From assembly GCA_902606505.1 (NCBI GenBank), contig CACLGU010000008.1, positions 1-43,623 on the forward strand: 43,623 bases of DNA. The letters run 5' to 3'. Below, in pieces: positions 34,141 through 38,958 of the stretch. The notes beneath the pieces are model-generated. The model was not told the origin of the DNA and searched no databases. It worked only from the letters and a program-made list of their open reading frames with translations. Source of the DNA: an uncultured Prochlorococcus sp. Lineage in GTDB: Bacteria; Cyanobacteriota; Cyanobacteriia; PCC-6307; Cyanobiaceae. The position numbers and the translations under genes are program-made. Position 1 is the stretch's first letter. Each line of letters starts with the position of its first letter.

Positions 34141-34856
34141 TAGAACGCTGGGCACTCGTAAGTGGTCTTAAAGGGGATCTAGATACTTATGAACTTATTC
34201 AAAAAGATTTAAAAAAAACTCCTGGTAATATAACTCTTTTTGTTTTGGGGGATATGATAGGTCCTGAAAAAAACTGTAATAGGCTTCTCCATAGGTTAAT
34301 TAATCCAAAAAGTAATGATTTACAACCATGGTGCATATATGGTTGGTGGGAAGAACAAATCCTCTTGGAAAGTGGTTACCGTGGTGATCAAAGAGCTGAA
34401 GCTTTGAGAATAAATAAGGGTGAAGAAGTAGTTAAGTCTCTTACGAATGCTGTAGACAAATCATTTCTTGATTGGATAGCAGCACTTCAATTTGGATTTG
34501 TTGAACTTGATTGTGGTTTGATTCACGGAAGCTCAAAAGATGTTGGCGAAAATTTAACACTAGATACGCCGCCACTGACACTCCTTGATAGACTTACACG
34601 TCTTCAGGTAAACAGATTATTTACTGCAAGAAGTAAACAACAGTTTCACTTGGAATTGACAGAGGGGATTGTTAATTCTGAAGTAGAAGATTTAAATGGA
34701 AATCGTAAGAAAGAGCAGAAAGTTCCTCAAAAAGCTGTTATTGGTATTGGGGCAGGAAAAAATTATACTCTTTATGATGTCGGGACTGATAATACTCAAT
34801 TCGTACAAGCAGGATATAAAACAGAAAAAAGAATTAAGGGATTTGGAAGGCTTTAG
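34137..34856 (+). CDS. Degenerate metallophosphoesterase-fold protein
   Basis: A 239-aa protein. WALVSGLKGDLDTYELIQKD, FVLGDMIGPEKNCNRLLHRL, CIYGWWEEQ and ELDCGLIHGSSKDV line up with motifs I, II, III and IV of the preceding phosphoesterase, but the motif I DxH is absent, GNxD is GWWE, and the final GHxH is missing. It is probably a non-catalytic partner of the upstream protein (ATGA overlap). Its last 20 codons are duplicated as a relic at 38085-38140. Confidence 0.7.
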   Translation: MIERWALVSGLKGDLDTYELIQKDLKKTPGNITLFVLGDMIGPEKNCNRLLHRLINPKSNDLQPWCIYGWWEEQILLESGYRGDQRAEALRINKGEEVVKSLTNAVDKSFLDWIAALQFGFVELDCGLIHGSSKDVGENLTLDTPPLTLLDRLTRLQVNRLFTARSKQQFHLELTEGIVNSEVEDLNGNRKKEQKVPQKAVIGIGAGKNYTLYDVGTDNTQFVQAGYKTEKRIKGFGRL

Positions 34857-34861
34857 TTTTT

Positions 34862-34906
34862 AGCATCAAGTACCCACTTCATTAGCCAGTAATTAATTTT
34901 AGTCAT
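34862..34906 (-). pseudogene. Relic of the EVE gene 5' end (copy 1)
   Basis: Read on the minus strand from 34906: MTKINYWLMKWVLDA, against MTEINYWLMKSEPDA of the intact EVE gene at 32284. About 15 codons remain before the frame hits the tail of the phosphoesterase-like gene and a stop. Too short for a working domain. Confidence 0.75.
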
Positions 34907-35122
34907 AGTCTATAATTTGCAGGAAATAGTGCTGCTGGTATGGTGCTGTTATGGCATTTTGTTAATTTTTGCGTAATTCAGCCAAATTCAAAGCATTTTA
35001 TTTAGTTTATCGAACAATATTAGTCGAAGAAAGTTCAAATTTATAAAAGTGTTAGCGGGTATGTGGGGTCCGCATGATGATTTTATATCGTTAAATATGA
35101 CTTTAAAATTTCTGTTGAAATT

Positions 35123-35272
35123 TTACGGATATAACTTTTTAATAGCTTCTTTTTGTTCTTGCTTTTTTATTTCTTTAGCATCTAAAACAGGGCAAGAGTT
35201 TTGATTTAGTGATGTGAGGAAAGTGCTTTTGTTGAATAGTTTGAACAGTAGTGGGAGTAGTAAGCGTTTCAA
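35123..35272 (-). CDS. Duplicated 49-aa small protein, copy 1 (TTG start)
   Basis: Absent from the ORF track. From TTG at 35272: LKRLLLPLLFKLFNKSTFLT..., ending KKQEQKEAIKKLYP. The second copy at 38770-38919 has an ATG and the same length; the C-terminal 20 residues are nearly identical while the N-terminal part diverges mostly at the amino-acid level but stays hydrophobic/basic. The stop of the upstream 86-aa gene lies 1-2 bp before the start, so translation may be coupled. A short amphipathic or membrane-anchored N-terminus plus a single Cys (QNSCPV). Function unknown. Confidence 0.65.
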   Translation of the reverse strand: MKRLLLPLLFKLFNKSTFLTSLNQNSCPVLDAKEIKKQEQKEAIKKLYP

Positions 35273-35273
35273 T

Positions 35274-35534
35274 TTATTTAACTGGAGTTAGTGAATAACA
35301 AATGTCTTTATAACCATTTTCTTTATCCCACTCTTTCATCTCTGGAGTACTAGTAGCCGCAGCAAATCCCTCTAAATCCTTGACTTTAAGAATTAAGTGA
35401 CTTTTATGTTCATTTACCTTGATGAGTTCATATTCTTCGACATATTTATGTCCCTCCTCTTCGTGGAAATCAGCTACAAATTTATCGAAATCTTCAAAAG
35501 AACAATCAAAAGTAGAAATTATTAAGGTATTCAT
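35274..35534 (-). CDS. Hypothetical 86-aa protein, possibly DUF3764-like
   Basis: An 86-aa acidic protein. The layout (TLIISTFDCSFEDFDKFVAD, a charged central helix, then SHLILKVKDLEGFAAATSTP and a final YSLTPVK strand) suggests a small ferredoxin-like (dimeric alpha-beta barrel) fold; resemblance to the marine cyanobacterial DUF3764 family is tentative. The start ATG follows a hairpin and T-run directly, an unusual leader repeated at 36742. The 49-aa gene follows at once. Confidence 0.7.
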   Translation of the reverse strand: MNTLIISTFDCSFEDFDKFVADFHEEEGHKYVEEYELIKVNEHKSHLILKVKDLEGFAAATSTPEMKEWDKENGYKDICYSLTPVK

Positions 35535-35557
35535 AAAAAAGAGGGTTTTGTCCCTCT
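35535..35557 (-). terminator. Hairpin plus T-run abutting the 86-aa gene start
   Basis: On the minus strand AGAGGG-ACAAAA-CCCTCT-TTTTT, then ATG at once. It would end transcripts of the 37-aa gene (stop 24 bp before it). Because it directly adjoins the ATG it could also act as an attenuator or occlude initiation of the 86-aa gene. A near copy lies at 36745-36768. Confidence 0.7.
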
Positions 35558-35560
35558 ATG

Positions 35561-35580
35561 TTAGATTGACTGTCAATCAA
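35561..35580. repeat. TTAGATYGACTGTCAATCAA motif, first copy
   Basis: TTAGATTGACTGTCAATCAA next to the hairpin. The motif recurs at 36772-36791 (TTAGATCGACTGTCAATCAA) beside the matching hairpin, and in part at 35779-35791 (TTAGATCGACTGT). It contains an ATTGAC/GTCAAT inverted repeat and may be an operator or a recombination footprint. Confidence 0.6.
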
Positions 35581-35694
35581 TTAATAATTAATTATTTTTC
35601 TATTTTCATCTCTTTTATTTATTCTTAACCCAATGAACAGCATCCAAATAATTGCAAAGACTATTGGTAAGAAAACGATAGCAAGTTTAATCAT
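35581..35694 (-). CDS. 37-aa single-span membrane protein
   Basis: Too short for the track. From ATG at 35694: MIKLAIVFLPIVFAIIWMLF, then a basic tail GLRINKRDENRKIINY. One span with a Trp near its end recalls PsbY-type peptides, but the tail differs and I do not assign it. Followed 24 bp later by a terminator hairpin. It diverges from the hli genes. Confidence 0.55.
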   Translation of the reverse strand: MIKLAIVFLPIVFAIIWMLFIGLRINKRDENRKIINY

Positions 35695-35922
35695 TTTAAA
35701 ATAGTATTATTTCAAAAATAATAACCCTTAAATAAATAATAAAATATAGGTACTTTATCTAAGAAAGTAGAGTCGAGGTTAGATCGACTGTAAATTGAAG
35801 TCTTATAAAACTACTTGACCAAAACCTTTAAAAATATTTTCGTGCAAATTCATAATAAAATACATTTATGTGACAGTTACGTATAGATTTAATATAAAAA
35901 TAAAAATATGCGACTGATTTCT

Positions 35923-35950
35923 TTACATTAGTTAATACTTGTGTTATATT
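35923..35950 (+). promoter_or_regulatory. Likely promoter of the hli genes
   Basis: TTACAT, 16 bp, TATATT, ending 25 bp before the first hli ATG. The 281-bp spacer 35695-35975 otherwise holds AT-rich DNA and one partial copy of the TTAGATYGACTGT motif at 35779. Called by eye. Confidence 0.45.
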
Positions 35951-35975
35951 AGTTTACATAATCATTCTTTTAATT

Positions 35976-36083
35976 ATGACACCTGAAGCAGAAAGATTTA
36001 ACGGTTGGGCGGCGATGCTCGGTTTCGTAGCAGCTGTTGGCGCATACGTAACAACTGGCCAAATTATTCCTGGTTGGTTCTAA
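35976..36083 (+). CDS. hli: High-light-inducible protein, 35 aa
   Basis: Not in the track. MTPEAERFNGWAAMLGFVAA continues to end TTGQIIPGWF. It is one chlorophyll-binding helix of the Hlip/LHC family, which protects photosystems under excess light. The family motif ExxNGRxAMxG is present as ERFNGWAAMLG, with Trp in the Arg position. The TGQIIPG ending is the form I associate with multicopy and cyanophage-type hli genes. The stop shares its last base with the next hli ATG (TAATG). Confidence 0.93.
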   Translation: MTPEAERFNGWAAMLGFVAAVGAYVTTGQIIPGWF

Positions 36084-36223
36084 TGGCAAATTCAAAAACA
36101 AAAGCAATCGAAAAGGAAAAAGTTGTTGCAGAGACACTTAATGGCAGGTTTGCAATGCTTGGGTTAGTAGCTGCTATTGGCGCATATCTAACTACTGGAC
36201 AAATCATTCCTGGTTTCGTTTAA
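36083..36223 (+). CDS. hli: High-light-inducible protein, 46 aa
   Basis: The track starts this frame at 36005, which would run through the previous hli gene in another frame; the ATG at 36083 overlapping the upstream stop is the right start. MANSKTKAIEKEKVVAETLN precedes the helix ETLNGRFAMLGLVAA and the end TTGQIIPGFV. The full ExxNGRxAMxG motif is kept. Its single helix would pair with another Hlip to bind chlorophyll and carotenoid in the thylakoid. Translational coupling to the 35-aa hli suggests a matched pair. Confidence 0.95.
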   Translation: MANSKTKAIEKEKVVAETLNGRFAMLGLVAAIGAYLTTGQIIPGFV

Positions 36224-36253
36224 GAAACAATTCAAAAATTACTTAATCAAATA

Positions 36254-36382
36254 ATGGAAAACTCAAAACCAACTTATTGGCAAAATGCCGAGAGAACCAA
36301 TGGAAGAATGGCAATGATGGGTTTATTCGCATTGGTTGTAAACTACGGTCTTTTTGGCTGGATCATCCCAGGTATTTTTTAA
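36254..36382 (+). CDS. hli: High-light-inducible protein, 42 aa
   Basis: Not in the track. MENSKPTYWQNAERTNGRMA continues MMGLFALVVNYGLFGWIIPGIF. The motif ERTNGRMAMMG is intact. The ending GWIIPGIF differs from the TGQIIPG type of its two neighbours, so it comes from a different hli subtype. It lies 30 bp after the second hli and its stop is one base before the next small ATG. Confidence 0.94.
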   Translation: MENSKPTYWQNAERTNGRMAMMGLFALVVNYGLFGWIIPGIF

Positions 36383-36383
36383 A

Positions 36384-36473
36384 ATGAATATAGACATTTT
36401 CTTAATATCTTTCTTTACATATCTATTAGTGCCAGTGCTAATGATAGCTAAAGGAAAAAAAGTAACTAATTAA
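36384..36473 (+). CDS. 29-aa single-span membrane peptide in the hli operon
   Basis: From ATG at 36384: MNIDIFLISFFTYLLVPVLM, then IAKGKKVTN. One span and a basic end. Starts one base after the third hli stop and is followed 4 bp later by another gene, so it fits a compact operon. Not recognised as any named photosystem subunit. Confidence 0.55.
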   Translation: MNIDIFLISFFTYLLVPVLMIAKGKKVTN

Positions 36474-36477
36474 ACAA

Positions 36478-36657
36478 ATGAATTTAGGTATTCTTTTTAT
36501 CCTAGTTAATGCAACTGGATCAATAACTTTATCCGAATTGGATTGGATTGCAGATCATCAATCAGAATTTTCAAGGTTAGATATGGCACTAGTTTTAAAG
36601 ATTGGTCGACTTATGGATGAAGGGATAATAGAACTTGATTGTAAATTGCCAGCATAA
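36478..36657 (+). CDS. 59-aa hypothetical protein closing the hli operon
   Basis: Not in the track. MNLGILFILVNATGSITLSE starts a hydrophobic N-terminus; the rest (LDWIADHQSEFSRLDMALVL...IELDCKLPA) looks like a small winged-helix-like soluble fold. A strong terminator follows after 25 bp, which supports this as the last gene of the hli unit. Function unknown. Confidence 0.65.
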   Translation: MNLGILFILVNATGSITLSELDWIADHQSEFSRLDMALVLKIGRLMDEGIIELDCKLPA

Positions 36658-36682
36658 ATATTAAAAATTAAATCGTCATGAG

Positions 36683-36716
36683 AGCTTGCTTTTAGGGATA
36701 TAAGCAAGCTTTTTTT
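36683..36716 (+). terminator. Strong Rho-independent terminator of the hli operon
   Basis: AGCTTGCTT-TTAGGGATAT-AAGCAAGCT followed by TTTTTTT: a perfect 9-bp stem, the best terminator in the window. Confidence 0.92.
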
Positions 36717-36726
36717 GTTTTCTATC

Positions 36727-36744
36727 TGTGATGAGTGTGTTCAT
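36727..36744 (-). pseudogene. Possible truncated relic of the 86-aa gene start
   Basis: On the minus strand ATG at 36744 reads MNTLIT, as the 86-aa protein starts MNTLII, and is preceded by the same hairpin, T-run and TTAGATYGACTGTCAATCAA motif. After six codons similarity stops and the frame runs into the hli terminator (22 codons in all). Shortness makes the call tentative; the shared leader is the stronger evidence. Confidence 0.4.
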
Positions 36745-36768
36745 AAAAAAAGGAGCTACTGCCCCCTT
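36745..36768 (-). terminator. Second hairpin plus T-run abutting an ATG
   Basis: Minus strand AAGGGG-CAGTAG(loop)-CTCCTT-TTTTT then ATG. Same geometry and flanking motif as the element at 35535-35557, with different stem bases (including compensating pairs). It would terminate the small 36804 gene. Confidence 0.6.
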
Positions 36769-36771
36769 ATT

Positions 36772-36791
36772 TTAGATCGACTGTCAATCAA
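36772..36791. repeat. TTAGATYGACTGTCAATCAA motif, second copy
   Basis: TTAGATCGACTGTCAATCAA; differs from the copy at 35561 by one base, and both keep the same distance to a terminator hairpin and ATG. Confidence 0.6.
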
Positions 36792-36803
36792 TAACAGGCT
36801 ACA

Positions 36804-36899
36804 TTATTTCGCAGCTATCGAATTTATTTTTAACTTTGCTGTCTTATGTAATAGTCCAACAGCTTCTTTTCTTCCAGAAGCTTGTTGAGCCTGATGCAT
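36804..36899 (-). CDS. Small 31-aa ORF, possibly missing its start
   Basis: Minus frame MHQAQQASGRKEAVGLLHKT, ending KINSIAAK. The helical Lys/Ala-rich pattern continues upstream (EKKIVKKYAEL) for 12 codons to an ATA at 36935, just after an in-frame stop, with no ATG. Either the inner ATG at 36899 is used or the start codon has been lost, making it a pseudogene. A terminator hairpin follows. Confidence 0.4.
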   Translation of the reverse strand: MHQAQQASGRKEAVGLLHKTAKLKINSIAAK

Positions 36900-36935
36900 T
36901 AATTCAGCATATTTTTTTACGATTTTCTTTTCTAT

Positions 36936-37200
36936 GGTTTAAATTAAATGAAGACCGTTTTTGAATCTCACAACTAGTGAATCACAACTTGAAGTAGATA
37001 AGGAATCAACGGTAAAACCTCAGAGTCAACAAATTGGAACGGGTTAACTCGTGTGTTAGATATATAATCAATTAGCTAAATACTTGTTGGTATCTAAGAT
37101 TACATTGTTTTCAAATCCTGATAACTTGTATACTCAATATAAAGCTTAAAATTAAGAATTTATAATAGCTTGACTAACTTGATTAAGTAAATTTAGAAAA
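36936..37200. other. Gene-free 265-bp spacer
   Basis: AT-rich DNA between the 31-aa ORF and the IscA-like gene. I see no ORF, tRNA or terminator. It must hold the promoter of the plus-strand gene at 37201. Confidence 0.5.
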
Positions 37201-37533
37201 TTGAGTTCCTTAATTATCACAAAGGCTGCTTCAAATGAACTGTTAAGGCAATCTATATATCGTGGTACACCTGGAAAAATATTTTTATATTTGCAACACG
37301 ATAATCTTGATGTTGGATGGATGTTTTTAAGAGTAAATGTTTGGAAAGAATCAGGAATTCCTATTGCTAGAACTGATGGCTTAACTATTTACGCCCTAGA
37401 TTCTCAAAAAAGTTTATTAGATGAACTTACTCTTGACCATTATCAAGATTTAACTGGAGGAGGATTTTTAATAAGTACTCCAAAAGGTGCTACAAAAAGT
37501 TCATGTGGCTCAGGTTTTAAATTTATAAAATAG
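37201..37533 (+). CDS. HesB/IscA-like fold protein lacking most cluster cysteines
   Basis: A 110-aa protein starting with TTG. TKAASNELLRQSIYRGTPGK, LLDELTLDHYQDLTGGGFLI and the end KGATKSSCGSGFKFIK follow the A-type Fe-S carrier pattern, whose C-terminus is normally CGCGxSF. Here only one Cys of the three conserved ones remains (SSCGSGF). A classical Fe-S carrier role is therefore doubtful; it may bind a cluster as a dimer with other ligands or have a new role. Confidence 0.6.
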   Translation: MSSLIITKAASNELLRQSIYRGTPGKIFLYLQHDNLDVGWMFLRVNVWKESGIPIARTDGLTIYALDSQKSLLDELTLDHYQDLTGGGFLISTPKGATKSSCGSGFKFIK

Positions 37534-37574
37534 CAGTTGCAATTTTAATAGGGTGCAAGTATAAAGTTTTTAAT

Positions 37575-37760
37575 TTATTCCCAAGTTTTCATATCAGAGA
37601 AGTCGCTCGCTATTGCATGTAGCATCCCTCCTACAAATGATCTAGGACAACCAAGTTTGTTAACTAAAACTTCTGATTGTTTTTTGATATCTTCCCATGT
37701 AGGTCTGATATCCTCATTTATTTGTTTAATGCTAGGTTTAAATTCTTCTGAATTATTCAT
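37575..37760 (-). CDS. Conserved hypothetical protein, 61 aa
   Basis: The track begins at a TTG (37790, 71 aa); the ATG at 37760 giving MNNSEEFKPSIKQINEDIRP is the more likely start. The rest reads TWEDIKKQSEVLVNKLGCPR and ends SDFSDMKTWE. Soluble, helical, one Cys, conserved-looking Trp residues. Not recognised. It converges with the IscA-like gene. Confidence 0.6.
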   Translation of the reverse strand: MNNSEEFKPSIKQINEDIRPTWEDIKKQSEVLVNKLGCPRSFVGGMLHAIASDFSDMKTWE

Positions 37761-37838
37761 ATTTAAAGGTATTAACTTATTAAAATTCAAAAGTTAGTAA
37801 AGAAAATCTCATTTATTTAAATAAATATTCAATAAAAA

Positions 37839-37994
37839 TTATAAAATAAATTCTTTAGAAATTATTCTAAGCTGATTCAAATTCAGATTATTTAAATAAT
37901 TATTTGCAATCAATTTTTCCTCATTAATTTCGAGATCTTTAATCTCAGAAATAATGCTATTAGATATTAAATCAATTAAATGTTCTTTATCCAT
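37839..37994 (-). CDS. 51-aa hypothetical protein
   Basis: Not in the track. From ATG at 37994: MDKEHLIDLISNSIISEIKD, ending NQLRIISKEFIL. Leu/Ile/Asn-rich and predicted all helical, acidic in the middle. Lies 78 bp upstream of the 61-aa gene on the same strand. AT-rich codon composition lowers certainty. Confidence 0.5.
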   Translation of the reverse strand: MDKEHLIDLISNSIISEIKDLEINEEKLIANNYLNNLNLNQLRIISKEFIL

Positions 37995-38084
37995 GACTTA
38001 TATATAAACCCAAAACAAACATTAATTATTAAAAGTCTTCAACTCAACATATAAGTAAAAATACTCAGGTAAATAGAAAACTCA

Positions 38085-38140
38085 TCGTACAAGCAGGATA
38101 TAAATCAGAAAAAAGAATTAAGGGATTTGGAATTCTTTAG
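38085..38140 (+). pseudogene. Relic: 3' end of the degenerate phosphoesterase gene
   Basis: TCGTACAAGCAGGATATAAA... matches 34801-34856 at nearly every base, through the TAG stop and into TTTTTAGC. Translated it is VQAGYKSEKRIKGFGIL against VQAGYKTEKRIKGFGRL. There is no gene body upstream. This marks the left end of repeat copy 2. Confidence 0.88.
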
Positions 38141-38204
38141 TTTTTAGCTATTGAATCAAGTTCCCTAAACTTGTTATGAATATATTTTATCGGTATAAGT
38201 GGTC

Positions 38205-38294
38205 TAAGGACTTGTCCTATTTGTAAGGACTTGAGCCTAGCGGTTTCAAGGTTAACTCCGCACTCCTGCACACGAGTACAAAAACCTTTTTTAT
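38205..38294 (+). ncRNA. Candidate small RNA within repeat copy 2
   Basis: A promoter-like TTGTTA (38171), 17 bp, TATAAG (38194) precedes about 90 nt with no ORF. The stretch can form GTCCT-ATTTGTA-AGGAC and then a terminator-like AAGGTT...AACCTT followed by six T, with an inner ACTC/GAGT hairpin. The loop contains ACTCCTGCACAC, close to the Yfr1 core ACTCCTCACAC but with one extra G. Prediction only. Confidence 0.5.
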
Positions 38295-38416
38295 TAATGA
38301 AGATTACTTCCAAGACACTTAGCTTGCTGCTTAATGTAGTTTTTGTGCTTTGTGTCTTTGTTATTTAAAGGCTATTCATCAAAAGAGATTAATAGTTTCC
38401 GGGTTTTATTACTTCG

Positions 38417-38444
38417 AACCGAACTCAATATCGGTTAGTTTTTT
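38417..38444 (+). terminator. Hairpin terminator downstream of the candidate sRNA
   Basis: AACCGA-ACTCAATA-TCGGTT then AGTTTTTTAG: perfect 6-bp stem with a T-run. No gene upstream except the candidate sRNA, whose read-through it could stop. Confidence 0.55.
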
Positions 38445-38453
38445 AGTCTGTGA

Positions 38454-38475
38454 AAGTTTGAGTAAAGTTTGAGTA
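38454..38475. repeat. Tandem AAGTTTGAGTA x2
   Basis: Two perfect, adjacent 11-bp units in the extra DNA (about 38147-38511) that splits repeat copy 2. This DNA otherwise holds only the candidate sRNA and a terminator. Confidence 0.7.
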
Positions 38476-38511
38476 AAAAATTACGAGTCCTTGAGATCCC
38501 AGGTATCGCTA

Positions 38512-38553
38512 GTCGCGCTCACTTTTCATTAGCCAATAGTTAGGATTAGTCAT
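38512..38553 (-). pseudogene. Relic of the EVE gene 5' end (copy 2)
   Basis: Minus strand from 38553: MTNPNYWLMKSERD then TAG, against MTEINYWLMKSEPD of the intact gene. It keeps AAAAGTGAGC of the parent where copy 1 has diverged, so neither relic derives simply from the other. Confidence 0.78.
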
Positions 38554-38919
38554 AGTCTTATATTTCGAGGGAATAGTGATGCTGGTATGGTGCTGGGATG
38601 GCATTTTGTTAATTTTTTCGTAATTCAGCCAAATTCAAATCATTTTATTTAGTTTATCGAAGATATCTGATCGAAGAAAGTTCACATTTATAAATGTGTT
38701 GGTGGGTATGTAGGGTTCACATGATGGTTTCATATCGTTAGATGTGACTTTAAAATTTCTGTTGAAATTTTACGGATATAACTTTCTAATAGCTTCTTTT
38801 TGTTCTTGCTTTTTTATATCCTTAGCATCATAAACTGGGCAATTATTCTGTTCAAGAGATGAGAAAAAAGTTCTCCTTTTAAAAGCTTTAAATATAGGAG
38901 TAAGTAAGAAACGTTTCAT
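38521..38919. repeat. Long direct repeat, copy 2 (main part)
   Basis: Matches 34875-35272: EVE relic, noncoding block (38554-38769, with GCATTTTGTTAATTTTT, AATTCAGCCAAATTCAAA and TTTCTGTTGAAATTTTACGG shared) and the 49-aa gene. Few gaps are needed; divergence is highest in the 5' part of the 49-aa gene. Confidence 0.9.
38770..38919 (-). CDS. Duplicated 49-aa small protein, copy 2
   Basis: Not in the track. From ATG at 38919: MKRFLLTPIFKAFKRRTFFS, ending KKQEQKEAIRKLYP. Same length as copy 1 with no frameshift; both keep the MKR(F/L)LL start, a single Cys (NNCPV/NSCPV) and the charged C-terminus. It lies 39 bp after the last gene of the nitrilase cluster on the same strand. A short basic hydrophobic N-terminus could be a membrane anchor. 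Function unknown. Confidence 0.72.
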   Translation of the reverse strand: MKRFLLTPIFKAFKRRTFFSSLEQNNCPVYDAKDIKKQEQKEAIRKLYP

Positions 38920-38958
38920 TTAGTCTTTTATTTTTAAGTAGGGTTAATTCTTAATAGC

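Larger units (their letters stand above)
34801..35272. repeat. Long direct repeat, copy 1
   Basis: Holds, left to right: the 3' end of the degenerate phosphoesterase gene, an EVE 5' relic (minus), about 215 bp of noncoding DNA and a 49-aa gene (minus). The same blocks recur in the same order at 38085-38919. By eye the run GCCAAATTCAA...ACGGATATAA is the best conserved. The copies flank the hli genes in direct orientation. The 34907-35122 part has no convincing ORF. Confidence 0.9.

Noticed and set aside
34938-35012. 22-aa plus-strand ORF MVLLWHFVNF... shared by both repeat copies
   Set aside because: Open in both copies but the only strong difference changes a whole codon, and nothing else supports translation.
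36005-36223. 72-aa track ORF MGGDARFRSSCWRIRN...
   Set aside because: Its first 26 codons run out of frame through the 35-aa hli gene; the true start is the ATG at 36083.
38205-38294. tRNA or Yfr1 itself
   Set aside because: No cloverleaf or T-loop GTTCRANNC could be built, and the core has an extra G compared with Yfr1; kept as an unnamed sRNA candidate.
34801-38919. Prophage or integrative element
   Set aside because: No integrase, recombinase, structural gene or tRNA attachment site is seen; hli genes alone do not show a prophage.
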